Below, one piece after another: positions 49,963 through 58,560 of a stretch of 64,000 nucleotides of DNA. The notes beneath the pieces are model-generated. The model worked only from the letters and a program-made list of their open reading frames with translations. It did not search any database and was not told where the DNA came from. The position numbers were made by a program, and so were the translations under genes. Origin of the DNA: an uncultured Candidatus Melainabacteria bacterium (lineage in GTDB: Bacteria; Cyanobacteriota; Vampirovibrionia; Gastranaerophilales; Gastranaerophilaceae); the NCBI GenBank assembly GCA_934754515.1, contig CAKVIG010000006.1, positions 1-64,000 of the forward strand, read 5' to 3'. The first letter of the stretch is position 1; each line of letters begins with the position of its first letter.

Positions 49963-51279
49963 TTATTTTTGAATCATTTCACCGTTCAAGTACCAAGTTC
50001 TGGCTCTTGTTATTTTTACATTTACAAATTCGCCCGTAATATCTTTATCATAAGGAATGTGAACAATTTTATTGTTACGAGTTCTGCCCGTAATAACGTT
50101 TTTACCGTTTCTTGTTTCGAATTTTTCTATCAAGACTTCCAATTCGCGTCCAACATATTTTTGATTAGACTTCAAACAGCATTCCCTGTTGTGTTCGTTT
50201 AATCTCGCTAAACGCTCCGTTTTAACGTCTTCCGGCACATACAAATCAACCCATTTTGCCGCAACTGTTCTTTCTCTAGGAGAATATGCCGCTGTATTAG
50301 AATAATCCAATTCCAATTCAGTCATAGCTCTCAAAGTATTTTGGAATTGCTCTTCCGTTTCTCCGGGGAAGCCTGCAATAAAGTCACTTGTAATAGTTAC
50401 ATCAGGGATTCTGCTTCTCAAATTATCGCAAATCTTTTTATAAGTAGCATAATCATATCTTCTATTCATTTTCTTCAAGATATAATCATCCCCTGATTGC
50501 ATTGGAATATGGAAATATTCACAAACTTTATCCAATTCAATAACTGTATTAATAAGTTCTTCCGTAATATCAGTCGGATAAGAAGTTACAAATCTTATTC
50601 TAAAATCGCCTTCAAGCGCATTTACTTGTCTTAAAAGCCAAGAAAGATTTTGATGCGGTTCAAGATCTTTGCCGTAAGAATCCACATTTTGTCCGAGAAG
50701 TGTAATTTCTTTAAAACCTTCGCTCAAAGCTTTTTTCGCTTCATTCAAAATTAATTCGGGTTTTCTTGAACGTTCGCGACCTCTCGTATAAGGTACGATA
50801 CAGTATGTGCAGAAATTATTACACCCTTCCATAATCGGTATCCAAGCGTTAATACTTTTTACACGGTTAATTTGAATATCACTTTCTTCAAAAGGTTTTT
50901 CTTCCGTTGAAACAATTCTTTCACCTGCTTCTATACGTTTAACAAGGTTTGGCAATTCGTAAAGTCTTTGAGTTCCCAATACCAAATCAACATAAGGTGC
51001 GCGTCTGAATAAATCCTTGCCTGCCTGTTGAGCTACGCAACCTGCAAAAACAATTTTCAAGTCAGGCTTTTTCTTTTTCCATTTGCCCCAAACGCCAATT
51101 GCACTATATGCTTTATCTTCTGATAATTGTCTAATAGAACAAGTGTTAATGATAAGCATGTCAGCTTCTTTCGGTTCAAGAGTTTGTGTGTAACCGCAAT
51201 GTTCAAGCATACCGAACATACGCTCTGCATCAGATTTGTTCATCTGACAACCTAAAGTTTCTATATATACCTTTTTCAT
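49963..51279 (-). CDS. miaB: tRNA-2-methylthio-N6-dimethylallyladenosine synthase MiaB
   Basis: MiaB is a radical-SAM methylthiotransferase that modifies A37 of tRNAs reading UNN codons. The 438 residues have the N-terminal UPF0004 domain with KKVYIETLGCQMNKSDAER and FAGCVAQQ, and the radical SAM CxxxCxxC in GCNNFCTYCIVPYTRGRE. The central barrel (LLGQNVDSYGKD; PMQSGDDYILKKMNRRY) and a C-terminal TRAM domain (GRTRNNKIVHIPY) are present. AGGAG precedes the ATG. Confidence 0.96.
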   Translation of the reverse strand: MKKVYIETLGCQMNKSDAERMFGMLEHCGYTQTLEPKEADMLIINTCSIRQLSEDKAYSAIGVWGKWKKKKPDLKIVFAGCVAQQAGKDLFRRAPYVDLVLGTQRLYELPNLVKRIEAGERIVSTEEKPFEESDIQINRVKSINAWIPIMEGCNNFCTYCIVPYTRGRERSRKPELILNEAKKALSEGFKEITLLGQNVDSYGKDLEPHQNLSWLLRQVNALEGDFRIRFVTSYPTDITEELINTVIELDKVCEYFHIPMQSGDDYILKKMNRRYDYATYKKICDNLRSRIPDVTITSDFIAGFPGETEEQFQNTLRAMTELELDYSNTAAYSPRERTVAAKWVDLYVPEDVKTERLARLNEHNRECCLKSNQKYVGRELEVLIEKFETRNGKNVITGRTRNNKIVHIPYDKDITGEFVNVKITRARTWYLNGEMIQK

Positions 51280-51447
51280 TTATTACTCCTTTTATTCTAT
51301 TTTACAACAAAGGTAAAGAAAACATTTATTATTTTAACTTTTATTCAATTAATCCTCTTGCGTACCAAAAGTAGGGTTATGAAAAATTTTACAATATCGT
51401 ATCTTATAAATAACCAAATCAAGGAGAAAATAAGAGAGGTAATAACT

Positions 51448-52002
51448 ATGAAACAAATAATTCCTGAAAAAAGTTCTGAAAAGGTCGCTAAATTTCTTAA
51501 AAAGAATGCGCTTCATAAAAGAGACTTTGCCGAAATGATAGGCGTAACTTTATCCTATGTCTACAACCTTATTGATGAAACGGTTCCGTTTTCCACAAGA
51601 GGAACCACAATTGAGCGTATTGCAACGGTTATGAATATTGAGCCTGAAGAATTTTCCGAGTACAGAATTCCGCAAGAGCCGATACTTATTGATGAATCCG
51701 TTGAAACTTTGAAAAGTTACATTAAAGAAAACAAACTTTCAATTGTGTCTTTTCTAAAATCTTTTCCACGCAAAAAACGTATTGATATCGTTGATGTCTT
51801 AAGAGGCGCATTGCCACTGCCGATTGATTACAAAGAATTAAAAATGATAGGCAAAACTTTAAATATACCCGAAGAAGAAATTTATTCTATGTGGGAAACT
51901 CGAATGAAGCAGGTGCTTGAATCAGCAGGCATGAATATTTATGCAAATTCAGGGCTTGTAACAACAATGTTCGATTGTGCAAGAAAGTTTTTGGAAGTTT
52001 AA
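51448..52002 (+). CDS. HTH-domain regulator, Xre-like
   Basis: ATG at 51448 is selected because AGAGAGG lies nearby upstream; longer frames start without a site. The 184 residues have an N-terminal Xre-like helix-turn-helix (VAKFLKKNALHKRDFAEMIG, VTLSYVYNLIDETVPFSTRG, TTIERIATVMNIEPEEF). A second helical, HTH-like repeat follows (LKSYIKENKLSIVSFLKSFP ... YKELKMIGKTLNIPEEEIY), so it may contain two tandem HTH units. DNA binding is expected; targets are unknown. It is divergent from miaB. Confidence 0.75.
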   Translation: MKQIIPEKSSEKVAKFLKKNALHKRDFAEMIGVTLSYVYNLIDETVPFSTRGTTIERIATVMNIEPEEFSEYRIPQEPILIDESVETLKSYIKENKLSIVSFLKSFPRKKRIDIVDVLRGALPLPIDYKELKMIGKTLNIPEEEIYSMWETRMKQVLESAGMNIYANSGLVTTMFDCARKFLEV

Positions 52003-52030
52003 TTGGTTTTTATGTATTTTATGTTTTTAA

Positions 52031-52056
52031 GTAGGTTGGGCTTTCAGCCCAACAAA
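52031..52056. repeat. GTAGGTTGGGCTTTCAGCCCAAC palindrome
   Basis: Identical over 25 bases to 29934-29959. Confidence 0.85.
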
Positions 52057-52069
52057 ATCTAATCAACAA

Positions 52070-52104
52070 AAAACGGTCGAGTGGTAAACCACTCGACCGT
52101 TTTA
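52070..52104. terminator. Bidirectional terminator of rplJL
   Basis: AAAACGGTCGAGTGGT pairs with ACCACTCGACCGTTTT. Confidence 0.85.
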
Positions 52105-52119
52105 ACAAATAATGTCAAA

Positions 52120-52494
52120 CTACTTGATTTCAACAGTAGCGCCAGCAGCTTCAAGTTGTTTCTTGATAGCTTCAGCTTCTTCTTTCTTAACGCCTTCTTT
52201 AACAGCTTTAGGAGCACCATCAACTAAATCTTTAGCTTCTTTCAAGCCAAGACCAGTGATACCTCTAACTTCTTTAAGAACAGCGATTTTCTTATCAGCT
52301 GGAACAGAAGCCAAGATTACGTTTACTTCAGCATCAGCATCATCAGCAGGTGCAGCAGCGGCAGCAGGAGCAGCAGCAACAGCAACAGGTGCAGCAGCAG
52401 ATACGCCGAATTTTTCTTCCATAGCTTTTACTAATTCAGCAGCTTCTAATAAAGTTAATTTTTCAATTGATTCTAAAATTGCTTCAATACTCAT
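52120..52494 (-). CDS. rplL: 50S ribosomal protein L7/L12
   Basis: L7/L12 forms the stalk that recruits translation factors. The 124 residues have the N-terminal dimerisation helices (ILESIEKLTLLEAAELVKAM), the Ala-rich hinge (~35-52) and the C-terminal domain with ADKKIAVLKEVRGITGLGLK and VEIK end. It follows rplJ by 73 bases. The usual rpoB/rpoC genes do not follow. Confidence 0.97.
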   Translation of the reverse strand: MSIEAILESIEKLTLLEAAELVKAMEEKFGVSAAAPVAVAAAPAAAAAPADDADAEVNVILASVPADKKIAVLKEVRGITGLGLKEAKDLVDGAPKAVKEGVKKEEAEAIKKQLEAAGATVEIK

Positions 52495-52567
52495 TTTGTT
52501 TCTCCTTTATTCTATTTTTGAGTTGTTGTACGTTTTAAAGTTTTAGGTAAATATTACCCGATTCTGC

Positions 52568-53089
52568 TTAAGCAGATTTTTGATCTCTAACAGCTGCAAC
52601 GGCTCTAACAAGAGATGACATAACAGCGTTGACAGAGTTTGCGATACCAGATGCTGGTGAGTTGATGCAACCAAGCATTTTTGCATAAAGTTCTTCTCTT
52701 GAAGGAAGATTTGCAAGTGCTTTTGCTTCTTCAGCAGACATAAGTTGTCCGTCCATTGCAGCAGCAATGATTTCACCTTTCTTAGTATCTTTAATAAATT
52801 TAGATAAAGCCTTAGCAGGTGCTACCTGATCTGTAAAACCAAATGCAATAGCGATTGGTCCTTTTAGAGTTTCAGCTAACACTTCGTAAGGAGTGCCCTT
52901 GATAGCGATTTTTGCAAGAGTGTTCTTAGTAACCATGTAGTCGCCACCATCTTTTTGAAGTGCACGTCTAAGGTTAGTAATTTCTTCTACGCTTAAACCC
53001 TTGTATTCGGTAACAATTGCAACTTGCGCTTTATCAATTTTTTCTTTGATAAGAGCTACCTTATCATTTTTGAAAGCTTTTGTTGACAT
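52568..53089 (-). CDS. rplJ: 50S ribosomal protein L10
   Basis: L10 anchors the L7/L12 stalk to 23S rRNA. The 173 residues contain KVALIKEKIDKAQVAIVTEY, GLSVEEITNLRRALQ, the MVTKNTLAKIA block and LLYAKMLG-type EELYAKMLGCINSPASG. AAAGGAG precedes the ATG. It heads rplJL with a consensus promoter about 200 bases upstream and a long leader. rplK and rplA are not upstream in this window. Confidence 0.97.
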   Translation of the reverse strand: MSTKAFKNDKVALIKEKIDKAQVAIVTEYKGLSVEEITNLRRALQKDGGDYMVTKNTLAKIAIKGTPYEVLAETLKGPIAIAFGFTDQVAPAKALSKFIKDTKKGEIIAAAMDGQLMSAEEAKALANLPSREELYAKMLGCINSPASGIANSVNAVMSSLVRAVAAVRDQKSA

Positions 53090-53286
53090 TTTTTGCTCCT
53101 TTGTTATATTTTTTTCGGATTAATTTCCGTTCGACCTGTTAAACTAAAAAAGATTTCGCAATCTTTCTTTAATCGCAAAATCCAATACAAATCTAATAAA
53201 ATGCTATTTACTTTTGTTTTCGGATAATCTAGGCTAGCCTTTTATGTTTAAATCCTAACATAGGATACTAACTGTCTGCGATTACT
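53090..53286 (-). promoter_or_regulatory. Long rplJ leader, candidate L10 autoregulatory region
   Basis: About 197 transcribed bases precede rplJ without an open frame. Inverted segments are visible (AGTATCCTA/TAGGAT; AAAGGCTAGCCT; GATTGCGAAATC; CGGAAATTAATCCG). L10 commonly binds its own leader in other bacteria. I do not see an unambiguous L10-site consensus, so the role is inferred from position. Confidence 0.45.
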
Positions 53287-53292
53287 TTAAGT

Positions 53293-53321
53293 TTTATACC
53301 ATGACTAAAAACCCCTGTCAA
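53293..53321 (-). promoter_or_regulatory. Consensus promoter of rplJL
   Basis: Minus strand TTGACA (53316-53321), 17 base spacer ending TGG, TATAAA (53293-53298). Confidence 0.8.
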
Positions 53322-53427
53322 CATGATTGTTAAGAATAGTTAAGTTTAACCACTTCTTGAATGAAAGATTTTTGGCTAAATTTTTCTTCATGATATTATA
53401 TAATTAATCGAAAAAAGGAGAGTTAAT

Positions 53428-54726
53428 ATGTTAACTAAAAATTCATCATTAAGAACAGTTTTTTCAGGTGTAGATTTTTCAAAATATTCATCTAAAACAT
53501 CTGAATTCGTAAACGAATTTTCTTCTCGTGCAAACAAAGAAGGAAAATTCTTAAACTGGGTAAATTTACCACAAGAACAATTAAAAAGATTAGACGACAT
53601 CTATTCTTTAGCTTCAAAATTAAAAGCTCAAACCGGCGTTAATAAACTTAGCGTTATGGGTATCGGCGGTTCTAAACACACTGTAGAACACATGCTTGGT
53701 ATTAACGGCTTGAATATCAATTCTGATTCAATTTTCTTCTATTCAGATGTTGATTCTATCAGTTTTGCAAGATTTTTGCACAAATTAGGCAACGATGTTT
53801 TATCTTCAAACTACCTAATCGCTTCTAAATCAGGTTCAACATTTGAAACAAAAGACGGTTTCTTGAGAATTCAAAAAATGTTAGAAGATGCTTACATGGC
53901 TAAAGGTCAATCAGAAGAAGAAGCTAAAAAATCAGCAGCTAAACACTTTATCGCTGTAACAGATAAAAATGCTGAAAAAAGTGAACTTAGAAGAAGTTCT
54001 ATTGAAAGTGGTTGGTTAGGCGATTTATACATTCATGATGACGTTGGCGGAAGATTTTCAGCATTTGATGATCACGCTTTGTTCACACTGGCATTTGCAG
54101 GAATGAAACAAGAAGATATGGCATCAATGTTACGTTCTGCTCAAGAAATTTCTTCTCAATCATTATCTTCTGATTTAGAAATCAATGGTGCATTAAAAGA
54201 AGGTATTTTCTGGGCTGACGCAAAACTTAACGGTATTGCAGCTTCTGTTCACCAATACATGGGTTCAATGTTTGAAAACACAGTTTACTGGCATGCTCAA
54301 ATGCAAAACGAATCTGTAAAAGACACATTGAAACAAATTGCTAAAGTTCCTGATGCTATGCACCACTCAGCAGAAGCACACTTCAATCCAGCTAACAAGT
54401 TAGTTTTCGCTCTAACTGTTCCGATGGATAACGGTGTTTGTGCTGAAAACGCAGAAGCTTATATCGGTGCTTTGACTAAGTCTTACGAATCAACAGGTGC
54501 ATTCTTCAAAGAATACGTTGAAACAAACTCTCTTGGCTTAACTCCAGAAGCAGCCGGTGCAGTAACTCAATTAAGAGCATTTGCAACTTGCTACCAAGAA
54601 ATTGTTGAAGCAGTTATGCAAAACAAACAACTTCCTGAAGTTCTAGACAGCGTACTTCAACCACACGTAGAATTCTACAAAAAGAATTTGAAAGGTGGAG
54701 TTGTAGTTCCGGGTAGAATTTCATAG
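53428..54726 (+). CDS. pgi: Glucose-6-phosphate isomerase
   Basis: Pgi interconverts glucose-6- and fructose-6-phosphate. The 432 residues form two SIS domains: SVMGIGGSKHTVEHMLG, LIASKSGSTFETKDGFL, and the signature DDVGGRFSAFDDHALF. The catalytic Glu region is WHAQMQNESVKDTL, with the late His/Lys (HHSAEAHFNP). It is shorter than E. coli Pgi (549) and fits the compact bacterial type. AAGGAGA precedes the ATG. A hairpin terminator follows. Confidence 0.93.
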   Translation: MLTKNSSLRTVFSGVDFSKYSSKTSEFVNEFSSRANKEGKFLNWVNLPQEQLKRLDDIYSLASKLKAQTGVNKLSVMGIGGSKHTVEHMLGINGLNINSDSIFFYSDVDSISFARFLHKLGNDVLSSNYLIASKSGSTFETKDGFLRIQKMLEDAYMAKGQSEEEAKKSAAKHFIAVTDKNAEKSELRRSSIESGWLGDLYIHDDVGGRFSAFDDHALFTLAFAGMKQEDMASMLRSAQEISSQSLSSDLEINGALKEGIFWADAKLNGIAASVHQYMGSMFENTVYWHAQMQNESVKDTLKQIAKVPDAMHHSAEAHFNPANKLVFALTVPMDNGVCAENAEAYIGALTKSYESTGAFFKEYVETNSLGLTPEAAGAVTQLRAFATCYQEIVEAVMQNKQLPEVLDSVLQPHVEFYKKNLKGGVVVPGRIS

Positions 54727-54752
54727 TTTTTGAGATTTGAAAGAATTTAGAG

Positions 54753-54788
54753 AAGTTGGCTTGGCATTCTGCCAAGCCAACTTTTTTG
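54753..54788 (+). terminator. Terminator of pgi
   Basis: AAGTTGGCTTGGCA pairs with TGCCAAGCCAACTTTTTT. Confidence 0.85.
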
Positions 54789-54846
54789 CTAACTGTAAAT
54801 GGAATGTGAAAAATTAATCTTGGTGGAAATAATAATATTTTCTTTT

Positions 54847-54922
54847 TAGTTAATAACACCCACCCGCAGTTGTAGCTCACTCACGTTCGCACAACTGCGA
54901 CCTCCCTAACAAGGGAGGTGAA
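54847..54922. repeat. Palindromic repeat, CACCCGCAGTTGT type
   Basis: AACACCCACCCGCAGTTGT and ACAACTGCGACCTCCC arms; reverse-orientation relative of 131-202. Confidence 0.65.
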
Positions 54923-54964
54923 AACCCGTAAGGGTAACTAAAATAGAATATAGTTTAAGAAAAC

Positions 54965-54992
54965 TTGCAGAAAAATTTTTATAATTTATAAT
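54965..54992 (+). promoter_or_regulatory. Promoter for near-leaderless mutS2
   Basis: TTGCAG, 16 bases, TATAAT (54987-54992), ending 9 bases before the ATG at 55002; no Shine-Dalgarno. Confidence 0.6.
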
Positions 54993-55001
54993 TCTTCTAT
55001 A

Positions 55002-57368
55002 ATGAGTATTATCCAAAAATCACAAAAAGCACTTGAATACGACAAAATTTTAGCCGAATTATCAAAGTTTGCAAAAACGGAACAATCCAAAAAGCTTTGC
55101 TTAGATTTGACTCCGTTTGTAAAAGCTGACGATATTCAGGCTCAAATTATTTTGACTCGTGAAGCAAAAGATGTGTTGGATTTGGCTCGTGATATTCCTA
55201 TTGATAAGGTGCAAAATTTTAAAGTTTTAAGAGAACGTAACGAGTATTTTGTAGAAGAAGAACTTGTTGATATTGCAAAAACTATGCGCACTTCAAGAAT
55301 TGTTCGAAACTTTTTGAAGGAAAATCTTCCGTTTGACGCTTCTATGCAAGCTTTAACAAACGATTTATATTCTAACAAAGAACTTGAAGACAGAATTCTT
55401 GATACGTTTGATGATAATTTTACTGTTAAACAAAACGCAAATCCTGATTTAAAAGGGCTTTACGCTTCTTTAAGAGATACCGAAAGCAACTTAAAACAAA
55501 GAGTGCAAGAGTTGATGAATTCTCCTGAATTTCAAAAACATTTGCAAGAAAATATTTATACTCTAAGAGATGACAGAATTGTTTTTCAGGTAAAAGCTTC
55601 TTCTAAAAGCAAAGTTGGCGGTATTGTTCACGATGTTTCGGCAACCAATAAGACTTTCTACATTGAACCTGCGCAAATTGTGCCGATAAACAATAAAATC
55701 AGAGAAATTAAATCAAAGATTTATGCTGAAATTATCAGAATTCTAACGGCTTTGAGCAATGAAGTCCGCAAAGAAATGGATAGTTTGGTGCATACGGAAA
55801 ACTTGCTTGCTCAGATTGATTTTCATTTTGCAAAGGCAAGGTATGCGGTTAAAATTCAGGCAATTGAACCTGAAGTTAATATTGAAAAGAAAATCAAGAT
55901 TGATTTGATGCGCCATCCGCTTTTGATTGGGCACGTTGAAAAAATCGTTGAAAATGATTTTGAGATTGGCGAAACTTATAAATCCGTTGTGATTACGGGT
56001 TCTAATACTGGCGGTAAGACTGTTGCTCTGAAAACAGTTGGCTTGTTCATTTTAATGATGAAGTCGGGTTTATTTTTGCCTTGCGCAGAAGCTCATATTT
56101 ATCCGTTTGAAAAGGTTTTAGCTGATATAGGGGATGAACAAAGTATTTTACAAAACTTATCAACTTTTTCATCTCACATGAAAAACGTAATTGATATTTT
56201 AGAAAAGGCAGATTCTGAAACATTTATTTTGATTGATGAACTTTGTGCAGGTACAGACCCTCAAGAAGGCGCAACTTTGGCAGAAATTATAATGAAAGAG
56301 TTTGCAAAGCGTCACGCTCAATCAATTATAACCACTCATTACGGAGAATTAAAAACTTTAGAATACACAGACCCGTATTTTAAAAATGCGAGTGTTGAAT
56401 TTGATACTGAATCTTTGTCACCAACTTATAAATTGATAATCGGAATTCCGGGTTTAAGCAATGCGATTTCAATTGCTTCTAATTTAGGTTTACCTGAAAA
56501 TTTGGTTTGGGAAGCTAAAGAGCTTTTGATTACTCAACGTGATACTTCAAGCCTTGTTGTAGAAAGACTTCAAGACACTCAACAGAGATTGGATACAAAT
56601 CTAAAAGAGGCTGTAACAAAGAATGCCGAAGCTGATGAACTTAAAAAACATTACGAAAAAGAACTTTCTGCGCATAAAAAAGAAAAGAAAAAGTCTTTAA
56701 AGATTATTAAAGACAGATTTGAAGGTCAACTTGATGAAGCAAAAGCAGAAATCAAAGAAATTTTAACAGAGTTAAGACGCGAAAAATCAGAAAAAATTGC
56801 GCGCCGTTCTTACGAACGCTTGGCTCTTATTGAGCAAAGTTTCCGTTCGGGAATGCACGAACTAGAAGAAAAAGAACAGTATTTGGAGCTTGATTGGACA
56901 AAAGTTCAAGTTAACGACAAAGTTATGATTAAAGACTTGAATCAACAAGTTACAGTGCTTTCTTTGCCTGATAAAAACGACGCTTTGTATATTCAAATGG
57001 GAATGATTAAAACTAAGGTTAAAAAGAATAAACTTGCGGTTTATAATCCTCAATTGGCTAAAAAGGTTCATTTGCCTTTGGGCGCATTAAAGAAAGACAC
57101 GACATTCTCCGTAAGACGCATGGATGTTTCTAATGAACTTGATCTGCGCGGAGAACGCGTTGAAGAAGCTTTAGACGAATTGGAAGCATATTTAGATAAA
57201 GCCAGCTTAGCTAATCTTTCACCAGTTTATATTATCCACGGACATGGCACGGGTGCTTTAAAATCAGCAGTAAGAGATTTCCTTTCAACATCGCCTTATG
57301 TCGCTAAATTCAGAGTCGGCGAAGACACAGAAGGCGGCGATGGCGTAAGCGTGGTTGATATTAAATAA
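55002..57368 (+). CDS. mutS2: Endonuclease/recombination suppressor MutS2
   Basis: MutS2 is a MutS-family ATPase with a nuclease tail that acts on branched DNA and, in some bacteria, collided ribosomes. The 788 residues have the clamp/lever region, Walker A GSNTGGKTVALKT (near 332), LPCAEA and DIGDEQSILQNLSTFSSH, Walker B TFILIDELCAGTDPQEG and a long coiled coil (~520-620). A KOW-like strand and a C-terminal Smr domain (LDLRGERVEEALDELEAYLD; VYIIHGHGTGALKSAV) complete it. The usual mismatch-recognition domain is absent, as expected. Transcription is near-leaderless. Confidence 0.96.
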   Translation: MSIIQKSQKALEYDKILAELSKFAKTEQSKKLCLDLTPFVKADDIQAQIILTREAKDVLDLARDIPIDKVQNFKVLRERNEYFVEEELVDIAKTMRTSRIVRNFLKENLPFDASMQALTNDLYSNKELEDRILDTFDDNFTVKQNANPDLKGLYASLRDTESNLKQRVQELMNSPEFQKHLQENIYTLRDDRIVFQVKASSKSKVGGIVHDVSATNKTFYIEPAQIVPINNKIREIKSKIYAEIIRILTALSNEVRKEMDSLVHTENLLAQIDFHFAKARYAVKIQAIEPEVNIEKKIKIDLMRHPLLIGHVEKIVENDFEIGETYKSVVITGSNTGGKTVALKTVGLFILMMKSGLFLPCAEAHIYPFEKVLADIGDEQSILQNLSTFSSHMKNVIDILEKADSETFILIDELCAGTDPQEGATLAEIIMKEFAKRHAQSIITTHYGELKTLEYTDPYFKNASVEFDTESLSPTYKLIIGIPGLSNAISIASNLGLPENLVWEAKELLITQRDTSSLVVERLQDTQQRLDTNLKEAVTKNAEADELKKHYEKELSAHKKEKKKSLKIIKDRFEGQLDEAKAEIKEILTELRREKSEKIARRSYERLALIEQSFRSGMHELEEKEQYLELDWTKVQVNDKVMIKDLNQQVTVLSLPDKNDALYIQMGMIKTKVKKNKLAVYNPQLAKKVHLPLGALKKDTTFSVRRMDVSNELDLRGERVEEALDELEAYLDKASLANLSPVYIIHGHGTGALKSAVRDFLSTSPYVAKFRVGEDTEGGDGVSVVDIK

Positions 57369-57370
57369 TA

Positions 57371-57399
57371 TTGTACAATTATTTTTTTCTTGCTAAAAT
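57371..57399 (+). promoter_or_regulatory. Promoter for near-leaderless serpin-like gene
   Basis: TTGTAC, 17 bases, extended TGCTAAAAT ending 9 bases before the ATG at 57409. Confidence 0.6.
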
Positions 57400-57408
57400 A
57401 TTTCTGCT

Positions 57409-58419
57409 ATGAAAAAATTAATTATTACTTTATTAACAACATTATTGTTGTTCGGACAACAGGCAAATGCCTCAAACATTGAAGTTTTACCTACAATGCA
57501 GAGTAAAACTAACGTACAAGACCGTGTGTGGGTTGGAACATTCCAAATCGTTTGGAATGACTTTATGGAAAAAGTCGCACATACAATAGTTAAGTTTCCG
57601 GAAGGTACTCCTGAAATCGTTAATGAACTTAACAGGCAGGATTTTACAGTAAATGAACTTAGCGAAAACTGCTACTATCGTTATGTTGGTAAAATCCAAA
57701 AAAACACAAAGAAAACAATCGCAAAAGCAATTAAAAAGAAATTTCATGAATCAAGCGATTTGTTGGACAAATTAGATTTAACACCATCTAAAGACAGATT
57801 TATCGTTTATGCAATGCTAAAGAAAGATTTCCAATTTTTATCAGCTTTTGATAAGCTCGGACAATCTGATTTTAGAGGAAAAAATGCAGAATTTTTTGGT
57901 ATCAACAGTCGTTCTAAAGAAGGTTTAGATAAAAATGTAAAAGTTCTTTTCTACAACACACCTTCTGATTTTGCAGTAGTTCTTGATACAGTTGGAAAAG
58001 ACGAAGTTTATTTGTACAAAACTCCAACTACAAAAACCTTTAACTATATCTATTCTGATATGATTAAGAAGCAAAACGCATTTACGGGTGATACAAATTT
58101 CAGAAAAGCTGATGAATTAAAAGTTCCTAACTTGAAATTCTTTGAAGAAAAATCTTTTGACGAAGTTTGCGGAAAAAGAATCAAAGGAACAAACTTAATG
58201 ATTGACCAAGCTATGGAAACAGTTAGATTTGAAATGGATAATACCGGTGTTAAATTGAAAAGTGAAGCTGCTATGACAATTATGAAAATGTCTTTAGAGC
58301 CTCAGTTTGAACCAAGATTATTCAATTTTGATGATACGTTTGTATTATTCTTAAAAGAAAAAGGAAAGGAAAAACCTTATTTCGCATTGAGAGTTCATAA
58401 TATTGAAAACTTTCAGTAA
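57409..58419 (+). CDS. Secreted serpin-like protein
   Basis: A signal peptide (MKKLIITLLTTLLLFGQQANA) precedes ~315 residues whose second half follows the serpin pattern. ADELKVPNLKFFEEKSFDEV and LMIDQAMETVRFEMDNTGVK come before the hinge, and PRLFNFDDTFVLFLKEKGKE with YFALRVHNI forms the last strands. AFDKLGQSDFRGKNAEFFGI fits the serpin helix-F region. The reactive-centre loop is short (about VKLKSEAAMTIMKMSLEPQF) and lacks the Ala-rich hinge, so protease inhibition is doubtful. The assignment rests on pattern recall; a lineage-specific fold is the alternative. Confidence 0.55.
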   Translation: MKKLIITLLTTLLLFGQQANASNIEVLPTMQSKTNVQDRVWVGTFQIVWNDFMEKVAHTIVKFPEGTPEIVNELNRQDFTVNELSENCYYRYVGKIQKNTKKTIAKAIKKKFHESSDLLDKLDLTPSKDRFIVYAMLKKDFQFLSAFDKLGQSDFRGKNAEFFGINSRSKEGLDKNVKVLFYNTPSDFAVVLDTVGKDEVYLYKTPTTKTFNYIYSDMIKKQNAFTGDTNFRKADELKVPNLKFFEEKSFDEVCGKRIKGTNLMIDQAMETVRFEMDNTGVKLKSEAAMTIMKMSLEPQFEPRLFNFDDTFVLFLKEKGKEKPYFALRVHNIENFQ

Positions 58420-58437
58420 AGAGAATTAACAAGAACC

Positions 58438-58468
58438 AAAAGGAGGATTAAATATCCTCTTTTTTTGT
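58438..58468 (+). terminator. Terminator of serpin-like gene
   Basis: AAAGGAGGATT pairs approximately with ATCCTCTTT, followed by TTTTTTT. Confidence 0.75.
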
Positions 58469-58485
58469 TTCTCTTAACAGAAGTT

Positions 58486-58523
58486 TTCACCTCACCCTAG
58501 CCCTCTCCTGTAAGGAGAGGGAA
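58486..58523. repeat. CCCTC palindrome, uninterrupted (empty-site) copy
   Basis: TTCACCTCACCCTAGCCCTC continues into TCCTGTAAGGAGAGGGAA. It is the uninterrupted form of the copy at 2129-2294, showing where the 115 bp insert entered. Confidence 0.8.
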
Positions 58524-58560
58524 TGACCTAATGTCTTTCATTATTAAAACTAATAGCTGT

